Assembly: GCF_036250755.1 (NCBI RefSeq)
Contig: NZ_CP109583.1
Location: 5,603,501 to 5,667,500 of the forward strand
DNA: 64,000 nucleotides
Direction of reading: 5' to 3'
Source of the DNA: Streptomyces uncialis
Lineage (GTDB): Bacteria; Actinomycetota; Actinomycetes; Streptomycetales; Streptomycetaceae
A model generated the notes under the pieces. That model did not search any database. It was not told the DNA's origin and saw only the letters and a program-made list of their open reading frames with translations. The translations under genes were made by a program, and so were the position numbers. Shown piece after piece: positions 18,757-27,341 of this stretch. The number at the start of each line of letters is the position of its first letter. The first letter of the stretch is position 1.

Positions 18757-20450
18757 CCCTCGCCGCCCTGGAGGTCCCCGACGTCGTCCAGTCCGTCGAC
18801 TGGATCGCGATCGCGCCCCCCGCCATCACGGCGGTCATCGGGCTGCTGGTCCTCGTCGCCGACCTCTTCGTCCCCGAGGGCCGCAAGCACCTCCTCGGCT
18901 GGGCCTCCGTCGCGGGACTCACCCTCGCCACGCTGTCCCTGCTGCCGCTGCTGGACGCCGACCGCGCCACGTTCTGCCGGCTGTCCGACGACGACGTGTG
19001 CAGCTACACCGCCGACCAGTTCACCCTCGCCGTCCAGCTCCTCGTCCTCGGCGGCGCGCTCCTCACCGCGCTGCTGTCGGTGACCGCCTCCCGCGACCAC
19101 GCCGACACCCCACGCGCGCGCGCCGTGCCCGGCGGCGAGTACTGGTTCCTGCTGCTGTCCTCCGCCGCGGGCGCCGCCCTGCTGCCCGCCTCCCGCGATC
19201 TCGCCACCCTGGTGGTCGCCCTTGAGGTGGCGTCCCTGCCCGCGTTCGCGCTGGTCGGCCTGAAGCGCGGCGACCGGATGTCCTCCGAGGCCGCCCTCAA
19301 GTTCTTCCTGTCCTCGGTCACCGCCACCGCCGTCACCCTGATGGGCGTCAGCTTCGTCTACGCCACCACCGGCAGCCTCTATCTGACGGAGATCGCCGAC
19401 GGCCTCACGCGCGTGGACGGACAGTTCGACACCCTCGCGCGGACAGGTGTCGTCCTCACCCTCATCGGCTTCGCCTTCAAGACGGCCGCCGTACCGTTCC
19501 ACTTCTGGGTCCCCGACACCTATGTCGGCGCGCCCCTGCCGATCGCCGCGTATCTGTCGGTCATCGGCAAGGCCGTCGGCTTCTCCGGGCTGATCCTCGT
19601 CACCGTCGTCGCGTTCCCCTCGTACGCCGACGTATGGGGCCCCGCGCTCGCCGTACTGGCGGCCCTCACCATGACCATCGGCAACGCGGCGGCCCTGCGG
19701 CAGAGCGTCACGCGCGCGTACAGCGCGGTACGCCTGCTCGCCTGGTCCTCCGTCGGCCAGGCCGGGTACCTCCTGGTCCCGATCGCCGCGGCGGCCTACG
19801 CGAAGGACGGCGAACGCGCGGTCGGCTCCACCGTGTCGTACGCCCTGATGTATGCCGCCGTGAACCTGGGCGCCTTCGCCGTCGCCGCGCTGGTCGCCCG
19901 GACCCGGCCCCTCAACCGGCTCAGCGACTACCGGGGCCTGTACGCGGAGCGCCCGCTGGCCGCCCTCGTCCTCGCGTTCTTCCTGCTGTGCCTCGCGGGG
20001 CTGCCGCCGGGCATCATCGGGCTCTTCGCGAAGGTCACCGTCTTCTCGTCGGCGGTGGACGCGGGCCTCGGCTGGCTCGCCGTGATCATGGCCGTCAACG
20101 TCGTCATCGCCCTGTACTACTACCTTCAGTGGACCGCGCTGCTGTTCCGCACCCCGGAGACCGCGGAGGGCACGGAGACGGTGAAGGCCGCCGGGCCCGC
20201 GGGGTCCGCGGGAGCCGGGAAGGCCGCCGCGGGCACCGCCCCGGCCGTACCGGCCGCACCGGACGGGTCATCCGTCAGCCCGGACGTGGCGACGGTCCCG
20301 GGGACACCGGAAACCGGTGCCGCCCCCCGGCCGGGGCTCCCCGTCCCCCTCGCCCTCGCCGCGGCCATCGCCCTGGCGGCCGTTCTGGCCGTCGTCCTGT
20401 CCGGCGCGCCGCAGCTCGTCCTGAGGTTCTCCGACACGGTCCTCTTCTGA
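18753..20450 (+). CDS. nuoN: NADH-quinone oxidoreductase subunit N
   Basis: This is the third antiporter-like subunit and last gene of the operon, 565 residues. Family signatures are VVALEVASLPAFALVGLKRG, FKTAAVPFHFWVPDTYVGAP and LAWSSVGQAGYLLVPIA. Near residues 465-535, before the last helix, there is an Ala/Gly/Pro/Thr-rich loop like those in nuoM and nuoC. GTG at 18753 follows AGGAGG. A strong inverted repeat 50-100 bp after the stop probably ends the operon. Confidence 0.93.
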   Translation: MTLAALEVPDVVQSVDWIAIAPPAITAVIGLLVLVADLFVPEGRKHLLGWASVAGLTLATLSLLPLLDADRATFCRLSDDDVCSYTADQFTLAVQLLVLGGALLTALLSVTASRDHADTPRARAVPGGEYWFLLLSSAAGAALLPASRDLATLVVALEVASLPAFALVGLKRGDRMSSEAALKFFLSSVTATAVTLMGVSFVYATTGSLYLTEIADGLTRVDGQFDTLARTGVVLTLIGFAFKTAAVPFHFWVPDTYVGAPLPIAAYLSVIGKAVGFSGLILVTVVAFPSYADVWGPALAVLAALTMTIGNAAALRQSVTRAYSAVRLLAWSSVGQAGYLLVPIAAAAYAKDGERAVGSTVSYALMYAAVNLGAFAVAALVARTRPLNRLSDYRGLYAERPLAALVLAFFLLCLAGLPPGIIGLFAKVTVFSSAVDAGLGWLAVIMAVNVVIALYYYLQWTALLFRTPETAEGTETVKAAGPAGSAGAGKAAAGTAPAVPAAPDGSSVSPDVATVPGTPETGAAPRPGLPVPLALAAAIALAAVLAVVLSGAPQLVLRFSDTVLF

Positions 20451-20789
20451 CCCCACGACCCGGGGGCGGAAGCGCCACTCCCGCACCGCGGCCGAGCTCT
20501 CTCTTCAACTTTTGGCGATGTCAAAGAAATTTGACATCGCCAAAAGTTAAAGAAGCCACAGTGCGGGACGGCGCTTCCCTCCCCCCGGCCGCACCCGCCG
20601 CCGGGCCGGGGTCACCCGGTCGGCCGACCCCGGCGGGCGCGAGCACAAGGGAACTAGTCCCGCCCGCCTGGCGTTGACCAGTACGGGAGGGTCCACTGGA
20701 CCGTAGGAAGAAGTACCGGCAGCGGCACCACCGCTGCGGAGCACCAAGGAGCAGAGGGTTCCCCTGCCGCACCACCAGGAGGGCTGACT
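20451..20789. other. Intergenic region between nuoN and htpX
   Basis: The 339-bp gap has no coding character. Its main content is the long AT-rich inverted repeat at 20502-20553. The remainder should hold the htpX promoter, for which no convincing -35/-10 pair was found; a TTGACC at about 20675 lacks a well-spaced partner. Confidence 0.5.
20502..20553. terminator. Near-perfect AT-rich inverted repeat, probable nuo operon terminator
   Basis: A 19-bp perfect stem joins AACTTTTGGCGATGTCAAA (20507-20525) with its exact complement (20530-20548) over a GAAA tetraloop. After one mismatch the pairing continues for four more base pairs (20502-20505 with 20550-20553). It is far richer in A/T than its surroundings. 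It could act as a bidirectional terminator; the same palindrome could also bind a dimeric regulator. Confidence 0.65.
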
Positions 20790-21653
20790 GTGCACCGCCG
20801 GCACAACGGGCTGAAGACCGCCGTTCTTCTCGGAGGACTGTCGGCGCTCATCATCGTCATCGGCAGTCTCTTCGGGCGTACGGGCCTGATCGTCGCCGTC
20901 GTCGTGGCCCTGGGCACCAACGCGTACGCGTACTGGAACAGCGACAAGCTGGCCCTGCGCGCGATGCGGGCCCGCCCGGTCAGCGAGTTCGAGGCCCCGG
21001 CGCTGTACCGCATGGTGCGCGAGCTCTCCACCCAGGCCCGTCAGCCGATGCCCCGGCTCTACATCTCACCCACCGAGGCGCCGAACGCGTTCGCGACGGG
21101 CCGCAACCCGCGCAACGCCGCCGTCTGCTGCACGGAAGGCATCCTCCGGCTGCTCGACGAACGCGAGCTGCGCGGCGTCATCGGGCATGAGCTGAGCCAT
21201 GTCTACAACCGCGACATCCTCATCTCCTCGGTCGCCGGCGCCCTCGCCTCCGTGATCATGTTCCTCGTCAACTTCGCCTGGCTGATCCCGTTCGGCCGCT
21301 CCGACAACGACGACGGCCCCGGCATCTTCGGCATGCTGCTGATCATGCTGCTCGGCCCGCTGGCAGCGTCGGTCATCCAGCTGTCGATCAGCCGCTCCCG
21401 CGAGTACGAGGCCGACGCCTCCGGCGCCCAGCTCACCGGGGACCCCCTGGCACTCGCCAGCGCCCTGCGGAAGCTGGACGCGGGCACCAAGCAGCTGCCC
21501 CTGCCGCCCGAGCCCAGGATCGAGACGGCGAGTCATATGATGATCGCCAACCCGTTCCGGCCGGGCCGGGGCCTCTCCAAGATGTTCTCCACACATCCGC
21601 CGATGGCCGAGCGCATCGCCCGGCTCGAACAGATGGCAGGTCGACATCAGTGA
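20790..21653 (+). CDS. htpX: M48-family membrane zinc metalloprotease HtpX
   Basis: HtpX degrades damaged membrane proteins. The 287-residue product has two N-terminal helices, the zinc site HELSH at residues 133-137, two more hydrophobic segments, and [10 protein letters not shown] near residue 205 supplying the third ligand. GTG at 20790 follows AGGAGG. It overlaps the next gene by GTGA, so the YccF membrane protein is probably made with it. Confidence 0.93.
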   Translation: MHRRHNGLKTAVLLGGLSALIIVIGSLFGRTGLIVAVVVALGTNAYAYWNSDKLALRAMRARPVSEFEAPALYRMVRELSTQARQPMPRLYISPTEAPNAFATGRNPRNAAVCCTEGILRLLDERELRGVIGHELSHVYNRDILISSVAGALASVIMFLVNFAWLIPFGRSDNDDGPGIFGMLLIMLLGPLAASVIQLSISRSREYEADASGAQLTGDPLALASALRKLDAGTKQLPLPPEPRIETASHMMIANPFRPGRGLSKMFSTHPPMAERIARLEQMAGRHQ

Positions 21654-22045
21654 AGACAATCCTCAACATCATCTGGCTCATATTCAGCGGCTTCTGGCTG
21701 TTCCTCGGCTATATGTTCGCCGGTGTGCTGCTGTTCATCACGATCATCGGCATCCCCTTCGCCCTGGCGTCGTGGCGGATCGGCTTCTACGCCCTGTGGC
21801 CCTTCGGGCAGACCGTGGTCGAGCGGCCCACCTCGGGCGCCGCGTCCTTCGTGGGCAACGTCCTGTGGCTGATCCTCGCGGGCTGGTGGCTGGCCCTGGC
21901 CCATATCGTCACGGGCGTCATCCAGTGCGTCACGATCATCGGCATCCCGCTGGGCCTCGCCAACTTCAAGCTGATCCCGGTTTCCCTGATGCCGCTCGGC
22001 AAGGAGATCGTCAGCACCGACCAGCCCTTCGCCGGCCGCTGGTGA
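21650..22045 (+). CDS. YccF-domain inner-membrane protein
   Basis: The 131-residue protein contains two copies of the YccF motif, each ending in the hydrophobic turn [12 protein letters not shown] or [12 protein letters not shown], with four helices in all. Function in the family is unknown. Its start overlaps the htpX stop, which suggests a role near membrane-protein quality control; this is inference from position only. Confidence 0.85.
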   Translation: MKTILNIIWLIFSGFWLFLGYMFAGVLLFITIIGIPFALASWRIGFYALWPFGQTVVERPTSGAASFVGNVLWLILAGWWLALAHIVTGVIQCVTIIGIPLGLANFKLIPVSLMPLGKEIVSTDQPFAGRW

Positions 22046-22100
22046 CCCGCCCGGGACCCGGCGCGTCCGCGTTGTCAGTGGCGGATGGCAGCATGAAGTC

Positions 22101-22688
22101 ATGCCCGACACCGAGGACTTGCTGACCCGTCTCGCAGACAGGGCGCGCACCGATCCCCCCTGGGGCTGGAGCGCCCCGCCCGCCCCGGCCGACCCGGGGA
22201 CGCTCGCGCGCGCGGAGGAAGCCCTCGGCTTCGCCCTGCCACCCCTGCTGGCCGCCCTGTACACCCGGGTGGCCGACGGGGGATTCGGCCCGGAGTACGG
22301 TCTGCTGCCCCTGCTGGAGGGCTCCGCCGGAGGCGAGCCCCCGGCGGTGGGCCAGTACCTCGCCGCGCGGGCCGACCCCGAGTGGCCCTGGCCCGCCGGG
22401 GTGCTCCAGATCGCCCACTGGGGCTGCGGCATGTACGCCTGCGTCGACTGCACCGACGAGGCCGCCCCCGTCCTCCTCTACGAGCCGAACGGCGGCAACC
22501 CGGAGTACGCCTGGTTCTCCGACAGCCCGAGCCTCGCCCGCTGGCTCCAGGACTGGCTGGACGGCACCGGCTGGTACGACGGGGACGAGAGCGACATGGA
22601 CCTCCCCGCCTGGCCGGACTACGCCCACCGCGTCAGGCCCCCGGCAGCTACCGTACCGACCCCTGGGAAGCCCGCAGCGGGCCCCTGA
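22101..22688 (+). CDS. SMI1/KNR4 (SUKH) family protein
   Basis: The 195-residue protein shows the SUKH pattern: an N-terminal helix-rich segment ending GFALPPLLAALYTRVADGGFGPEYGLLPL, then a beta-rich middle with HWGCGMYACVDC. In bacteria this fold often serves as immunity protein to contact-dependent toxins, but many housekeeping SUKH proteins are known in Streptomyces. No toxin gene is adjacent. The ribosome site is weak, so the ATG at 22101 is a reasonable but not certain start. Confidence 0.7.
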   Translation: MPDTEDLLTRLADRARTDPPWGWSAPPAPADPGTLARAEEALGFALPPLLAALYTRVADGGFGPEYGLLPLLEGSAGGEPPAVGQYLAARADPEWPWPAGVLQIAHWGCGMYACVDCTDEAAPVLLYEPNGGNPEYAWFSDSPSLARWLQDWLDGTGWYDGDESDMDLPAWPDYAHRVRPPAATVPTPGKPAAGP

Positions 22689-22875
22689 GCCCCCGGGGAC
22701 CACCGACCCGGCCCCGGGGGACCACCGGCCCCGCCCGGACCCCCGGCTCGACCACCGAGCTACGCGGCCCCACGGCCCAGTCCGTAGTCACCCACCTCAC
22801 CTCAGCGCGGCGCCCGCCACCCGGCAGGCGCCGCACGAGGCCCGCCGATCAAGGACCTCCGGACCGCCGCCCCGC

Positions 22876-23364
22876 CTACCGGTAGTTCACGAACTGGATC
22901 GCGAAGTCGAACTCCTGGCCCTTCAGCAGGGCGATGACGGTCTGGAGGTCGTCCCGGCTCTTCGAGCTGACCCGCAGCTCCTCGCCCTGGACCTGCGCCT
23001 TGATGCCCTTGGGGCCCTCGTCACGGATGAGCTTCGCGACCTTCTTCGCGTTCTCCTGGGAGATGCCCTCCTGGATCGAGGCGGAGAGCTTGTACTCCTT
23101 GCCGGACAGCTGCGGCTCGCCGAGGTCGAGCGACTTCAGGGAGATCCCGCGCTTGACCAGCTTGGTCTGGAAGACATCGAGGACGGCGTTCACCCGGTCC
23201 TCGGAATTGGCCTGCATCAGAATCTTGTCGCCGGACCAGGCGATCGACGCCCCGACGTTGCGGAAGTCGTAGCGCTGCGAGATCTCCTTGGCGGCCTGGT
23301 TGAGGGCGTTGTCGACCTCCTGCCGCTCGACCTTCGAGACGATGTCGAAACTGGAGTCGGCCAT
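22876..23364 (-). CDS. yajQ: YajQ family nucleotide-binding protein (UPF0234)
   Basis: YajQ proteins bind nucleotides, and cyclic-di-GMP in some Gram-negative bacteria. The 162-residue product begins [20 protein letters not shown] and keeps [16 protein letters not shown], the family's most conserved stretch. ATG at 23364 has AAGGAG upstream; the ORF extends 19 codons further without support. It is convergent with the SUKH gene across about 190 bp in which nothing was found. Confidence 0.92.
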   Translation of the reverse strand: MADSSFDIVSKVERQEVDNALNQAAKEISQRYDFRNVGASIAWSGDKILMQANSEDRVNAVLDVFQTKLVKRGISLKSLDLGEPQLSGKEYKLSASIQEGISQENAKKVAKLIRDEGPKGIKAQVQGEELRVSSKSRDDLQTVIALLKGQEFDFAIQFVNYR

Positions 23365-23552
23365 GTCCTGTGGCTCCTTGTATCGGGGTGCGTAGAGGCG
23401 GCCGTGGAACGCGGACCGCATCCGTAAAGCCTAGCCACCGCCCCCGCGTCGGGTGCCGCTCAATCGAGTGGCGGAGCACCCCCGGGCATCGGGTATCGTT
23501 TACGTCGTTGCCAGGGAGCGGACCGCAAGATCAGCTCCTCAGCGACATCCCA

Positions 23553-23634
23553 GGCGGTGTGCCCGAGCGGCCAAAGGGAGCAGACTGTAAATCTGCCGGC
23601 TCAGCCTTCCCAGGTTCGAATCCTGGCGCCGCCA
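23553..23634 (+). tRNA. tRNA-Tyr (GTA)
   Basis: An 82-nt cloverleaf with a long variable arm (class II). The acceptor strand GGCGGTG pairs with CGCCGCC, the anticodon loop reads CTGTAAA (GTA), and the T-arm GGTTCGAATCC is standard. CCA is not encoded. A strong hairpin terminator follows within seven bases. Confidence 0.95.
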
Positions 23635-23640
23635 CATCGA

Positions 23641-23689
23641 GTAACCCCCTTCCGACGCGGAGACGCGCCGGAAGGGGGTTACTTGTTTT
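23641..23689 (+). terminator. Intrinsic terminator after tRNA-Tyr
   Basis: A 14-bp perfect stem GTAACCCCCTTCCG / CGGAAGGGGGTTAC (23641-23654 and 23669-23682) is followed by TTGTTTT. Confidence 0.9.
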
Positions 23690-23778
23690 CCAGGACCCGG
23701 TCATGACCCCGCCGCGAGCCGTACCGACGGCCGACGGGCCGACGGACGGCCCGAACGGCCGCCCCCCAGGTCACCCGG

Positions 23779-24426
23779 TCAGGCGGCCGGGCACTGCTTC
23801 CATGCCAGGTGGTAGACCGTGTTGACGCTGCCGTCGGTGGAGTCCATCGTCATGAAGCTGGTCTTCGAGCGGTCGGACCCGCCGAGCTGCACCCGGAGCT
23901 CCGTGTTGACGTTGACGCTGCGCTGCGCACCGCAGGGCGCCCAGACGAGCTGCGCCCAGTCGGTGGTGTCGGTGGCCTGCCAGTCCTCCGACATCGGACC
24001 CGTGAACGTGTGGGTCCGGGAGTTGGTGCTGGACGAGCCCTGGAAGTAGTACGACGCCTTCTCGACCGCCGTGACGCCCGGCTGGAGCGACGCGAAGCCG
24101 CGGTAGTCGGCGCTGGTGATGGCGTACGTGAAACCGTGCGGGACATTCACGAGCAGGCTGAGCTGACAGTTCTTCCGGAAGGCGGTCGGCGACGAGGCGC
24201 CGCCCGCGGTGGCGAGGTAGTCGCTGTACGTCACGGTGAACGCCGTGTTGTCCGGCGAGGTGGCGACAGCGGCCGTTCCGGCGCGGCAGCCGGAGCCGTT
24301 GACGGTCACCACGTCGACGGTGACCTTGTCCGGGGGCGCGGCGCTGGAAGCGCCTGCGCTCTGCGCCGGGACGACCGCCGCGAGAAGTGCGGCGACCGCG
24401 CTGGAGACGAGCAGTCCGCGAGCCAT
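23779..24426 (-). CDS. Secreted DUF4360 protein, paralogue 1
   Basis: The 215-residue protein has a cleavable-looking signal peptide (hydrophobic core VSSAVAALLAAVVPAQSAGA, then Ala-x-Ala type sites) and a DUF4360 domain: VDVVTVNGSGCRAGTAAVA, FTVTYSDYLATAG, a cysteine before the middle strands, DYRGFASLQPGVTAVEKASY, and YHLAWKQCPAA at the end. Four cysteines suggest disulphides outside the cell. Function is unknown. ATG at 24426 follows CAGGAG. It lies 219 bp downstream of a close paralogue. Confidence 0.85.
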   Translation of the reverse strand: MARGLLVSSAVAALLAAVVPAQSAGASSAAPPDKVTVDVVTVNGSGCRAGTAAVATSPDNTAFTVTYSDYLATAGGASSPTAFRKNCQLSLLVNVPHGFTYAITSADYRGFASLQPGVTAVEKASYYFQGSSSTNSRTHTFTGPMSEDWQATDTTDWAQLVWAPCGAQRSVNVNTELRVQLGGSDRSKTSFMTMDSTDGSVNTVYHLAWKQCPAA

Positions 24427-24645
24427 GGGTTCTCCTGTCCGTGTTACATCGGTCCGCCTGAGCACCGGCGGGATGCCGGGGGCGGTGGGGTCGGGGTGGC
24501 CGCCCGCGGGAGGCGGGCGGCCGGTCTGCCCTTGAGCACGTGCGGGTGGCGCGGGAAACCCGTCGGCACCCAGGTGCTCCGGTCGTCCGTCAGTGGCCGC
24601 CGCGTCCCGGGGCGGCCCTTGACGGAGTCCCGGTGCTCCCCGTGC

Positions 24646-25305
24646 TCACGGCGTGGGGCACCGCTGCCATGCCAGGTGGTAGACGGTGTCGAGGCTGCCG
24701 TCCGTGGAGTCCATCGTCATGAAGCTGGTCCTCGTCCGGTCCGAGGTCCCGGCGTTGACGCGCAGCTCCGTGTTGATGTTGAGGTTGCGCTTGACCCCGC
24801 ACGGCGCCCACACGAGGTTGGCCCACTCGGTGGTGTCGGTGGCCTGCCAGTCGTCGACCAGCGGGCCGTTGAAGGTATGGCTGCGGGACGCGGTGGCGGG
24901 GGAGCCCTGGAAGTAGTACGACGCCTTCTCGACCCCGGACGCGCCCCGCTCCAGCGACGCGAAGCCGCGGTAGTCGACGCCCATGACCGCGTACGTGAAC
25001 CCGTTCGGGACATGCACGATCAGGTTGAGCTGGCAGTTCTTGCGGAAGTCGGTCGGCAGCGAGGGGCCGCCCGCCTTGGCGAGATAGTCGCTGTACGTCA
25101 CGGTGAAGGCCGTGTTGTCGGGGGACACGGCGATCGCCGCGGTCCCCGTGGGACAGCCGGAGCCGTTGACGGTCGCGACCTCGATCACGATCTTGTCCGG
25201 GGGAGCCTTGATGGTCGATACGGAGGAGCCTGCGCCCTGCGCGGGCATCGCCGCCGCGAGCAGCGCGGCGACCGCCGCGCCGGAGGCGAGCAGTGCACGA
25301 ACCAT
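24646..25305 (-). CDS. Secreted DUF4360 protein, paralogue 2
   Basis: The 219-residue paralogue has a signal peptide (MVRALLASGAAVAALLAAAM) and the same domain with all four cysteines in register. ATG at 25305 follows CAGGAG, as in its partner; the ATG at 25326 lacks such a site. Identity between the two products is high across the whole mature domain, which points to tandem duplication. The gene is first in the pair; a 15-bp palindrome at 25524-25538 lies upstream. Confidence 0.85.
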   Translation of the reverse strand: MVRALLASGAAVAALLAAAMPAQGAGSSVSTIKAPPDKIVIEVATVNGSGCPTGTAAIAVSPDNTAFTVTYSDYLAKAGGPSLPTDFRKNCQLNLIVHVPNGFTYAVMGVDYRGFASLERGASGVEKASYYFQGSPATASRSHTFNGPLVDDWQATDTTEWANLVWAPCGVKRNLNINTELRVNAGTSDRTRTSFMTMDSTDGSLDTVYHLAWQRCPTP

Positions 25306-25701
25306 GTTTCTCCTGTCCAATGCCATGCCTCATGACGGCGCGGCAGGGCGCCACCATGCGGGTGGGGGGTGGATCGCGGCGTTCCGCGCGCTGGACGCGG
25401 GGGCGGCCGCCGGGTCTCGAACGGGCCCGGTCCCGCCAGGCACCGCGGCTCGCAGCATGCCCGGCGCGCATGGGAGGGCGATGAGGGACGTGAGAGAACG
25501 TTTAGGCGTGTACGCGTCAACTACTGAACATGGTTCAGGGCTATGGCCGTGAGCTGCGCGTACGTGAATGTGTGTGCGGCTCGCCGGGGCCGGTGCAAGG
25601 GCGGAATCCGGCCGAAGTGCGCAGCCGCCCGTAGCGTGTCACCCGCACGGGTGACGGGGCGGCCCGGCGGAGTTGTCAGTGGTCCGGGGCACACTGGGGG
25701 T
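25306..25701. other. Intergenic region upstream of the DUF4360 pair
   Basis: The 396-bp gap has no supported gene; short open frames here show no conserved features. It contains the palindrome at 25524-25538 and presumably the promoter of the DUF4360 pair on the minus strand. Confidence 0.4.
25524..25538. promoter_or_regulatory. Palindrome, possible operator
   Basis: CTGAAC-ATG-GTTCAG is a 6-bp inverted repeat with a 3-base spacer in the gap upstream of the DUF4360 pair. It overlaps the neighbourhood of a minus-strand TTGACG. Such short palindromes can arise by chance. Confidence 0.3.
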
Positions 25702-25914
25702 ATGTCCTCGCGCCGCAGAGTCTGCCCCGAGTGCCGCCGCGAAATCGCCGTCGTGGCCGGTCGCTTCGCGCGCCATGACCCGCCCGGGGCGCGGGGCGCC
25801 GGTTCCCTGCTGTCGTGTCCCGGCTCGCGCAGACAGGCCCAACTCGGTGCGACCCAGCCCCATCTGGACGGGTACGTGCTCCCGGACTTCCCCGGTCAGC
25901 TCCCGCTCTTCTGA
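25702..25914 (+). CDS. Small CxxC-containing hypothetical protein
   Basis: The 70-residue product starts MSSRRRVCPECRREIAVVAG and ends in DGYVLPDFPGQLPLF. CPEC resembles half of a zinc knuckle, with a lone cysteine further on (LLSCPG). I recall similar small proteins in other Streptomyces but know no function. The ATG at 25702 is the first in a frame with good codon bias; the upstream frame looks non-coding. Confidence 0.6.
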   Translation: MSSRRRVCPECRREIAVVAGRFARHDPPGARGAGSLLSCPGSRRQAQLGATQPHLDGYVLPDFPGQLPLF

Positions 25915-25942
25915 CCCCGCGCGGGCCGGTACGGGCCGTCGG

Positions 25943-26599
25943 TCAGTTGCCCGCCACGGCCTTCACGGCGACGGCGACCGGTGTCGGCCCCGCGACGAGC
26001 TCCAGCGTCAGCCCAGCGGTCGCCGGAGTGTCCAGCAACTCCGCCAGTACGGCGGCCACATCGTCACGGGAGACGCCGCCGCGGCCCGTGGACGCCTCCA
26101 GGCGCACCCGCCCGGTGCCGGGGTCGTCCGTGAGCGCGCCCGGGCGCAGCACGGTCACGTCCAGGCCCGCGCGGGCCAGTACATCGGTGTCCGCCGCGCC
26201 CTTCGCCCGCAGGTACACGTCGAACACCTCGTCGCCCCGGTGCCCGGGGTCCGCGCCCATCGACGAGACGACCAGGAAACGGCGTACTCCGGCCCGCTCG
26301 GCGGCGTCCGCGAACAGGACCGCCGCCGCGCGGTCGACGGTGTCCTTGCGGTCGGCTCCGCTGCCCGGGCCCGCGCCCGCGGCGAAGACCGCGGCGTCGG
26401 CGCCGGCCAGGTGTGCAGCGACCTCCTCGACGGGTGCCGACTCCAGGTCGCAGACGAGGGGTTCGGCGCCGGCCGCACGGAGGTCGTCGCCCTGTCCGGG
26501 GTGCCGGACGAGGCCCGCGACCTCGTCCCCCCGGGCGGCGAGCAGACGCTCCAGCCGCAGCGCGATCCGACCGTGTCCTCCAGCGATGACAGTACGCAT
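25943..26599 (-). CDS. NAD(P)-binding (atypical SDR) protein
   Basis: The 218-residue protein has a Rossmann start MRTVIAGGHGRIALRLERLL (GxxGxxA type), an AAGAGPGSGADRKDTVDRAA segment, and RFLVVSSMGADPG, with a Tyr/Lys pair (VYLRAKGAADTDVL) typical of atypical SDRs such as NmrA-like or YwnB-type proteins. The substrate is unknown. The start codon at 26599 has no clear ribosome site. The upstream flank is repeat copy 3. Confidence 0.8.
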   Translation of the reverse strand: MRTVIAGGHGRIALRLERLLAARGDEVAGLVRHPGQGDDLRAAGAEPLVCDLESAPVEEVAAHLAGADAAVFAAGAGPGSGADRKDTVDRAAAVLFADAAERAGVRRFLVVSSMGADPGHRGDEVFDVYLRAKGAADTDVLARAGLDVTVLRPGALTDDPGTGRVRLEASTGRGGVSRDDVAAVLAELLDTPATAGLTLELVAGPTPVAVAVKAVAGN

Positions 26600-26624
26600 A
26601 CCCCGACGGTACGCCTCCGGCCCG

Positions 26625-27335
26625 GCCCCCCGCAGGTCGCCTTCGCTCGCGCCTCCGGGTTTCACTCCTGGGCGTACCTGTCCCTGTCCGGGCCGCCTCC
26701 CGCGCGCCCCGGGTCTCCTGTGCTGGACGCACTCCGTTCCCGTGCCGCCGCTCGTGGGGTGCGCAGTTCCCCGCAGGTCGCCTTTGCTCGCGCCCTGGGG
26801 TTTCCCACCTGGTCGTACTTGTCCCTGCGCGGGCCGTCCGTGGGTGCGCAGTTCCCCGCGCCCCTGGATGCTGCCCTCTTGCGGCCGCTCTTCGGGTGCG
26901 GGTCTGCCCTCGTCTTCGCGCAGTTCCCCGCGCCCCTTTGGGGGAGCCCTTTGCGGTTCCCGTTCGGGTGCGGGCCGTCCGTGGGTGCGCAGTTCCCCGC
27001 GCCCCTGGATGCTGCCCTCTTGCGGTCGGTCCTCGGGTGCGGGTTGGCCCTCGTTCTTGCGCAGTTCCCCGCGCCCCTTTGGGGCGCCCAACTGGGGCTG
27101 GCGATCCGGCTGCGGGCTGTCAGCAACCGGGGCCGGGGTTGAACCATCCTCCTCGTGCAGTCGCGCTGCTGCGGGAGGGGGTGGGCGGGAGGACGGAGAA
27201 TCCCGACCGGCCCCGACCCGAAGAACCGACAGGACGCGCCCCAAAGGGGCGCGGGGAACTGCGCGAAAACGACGAGCGACAGCACAGGAACGGAGTCCGC
27301 CAGGCACACGAAACCCAGCGGGCGAGGGCCGGGGC
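26625..27335. repeat. Composite palindromic repeat element, copy 3 (core-deleted)
   Basis: This copy fills the gap between the SDR gene and the amidohydrolase gene. GCGCAGTTCCCCGC units occur at about 26761, 26845, 26918, 26987 and 27059. The core is shortened: TGGGCGGGA (27182-27190) is joined directly to GGACGGAGAATCCCGACCGG, leaving about 45 bp of the usual 114. A right arm with an inverted unit (about 27248) follows. Confidence 0.85.
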
Positions 27336-27341
27336 CGGACC

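Noticed and set aside
20531..20536. TTGACA in the AT-rich inverted repeat as a -35 box
   Set aside because: No -10 box lies at 16-19 bp, and the hexamer is fully explained as part of the palindrome.
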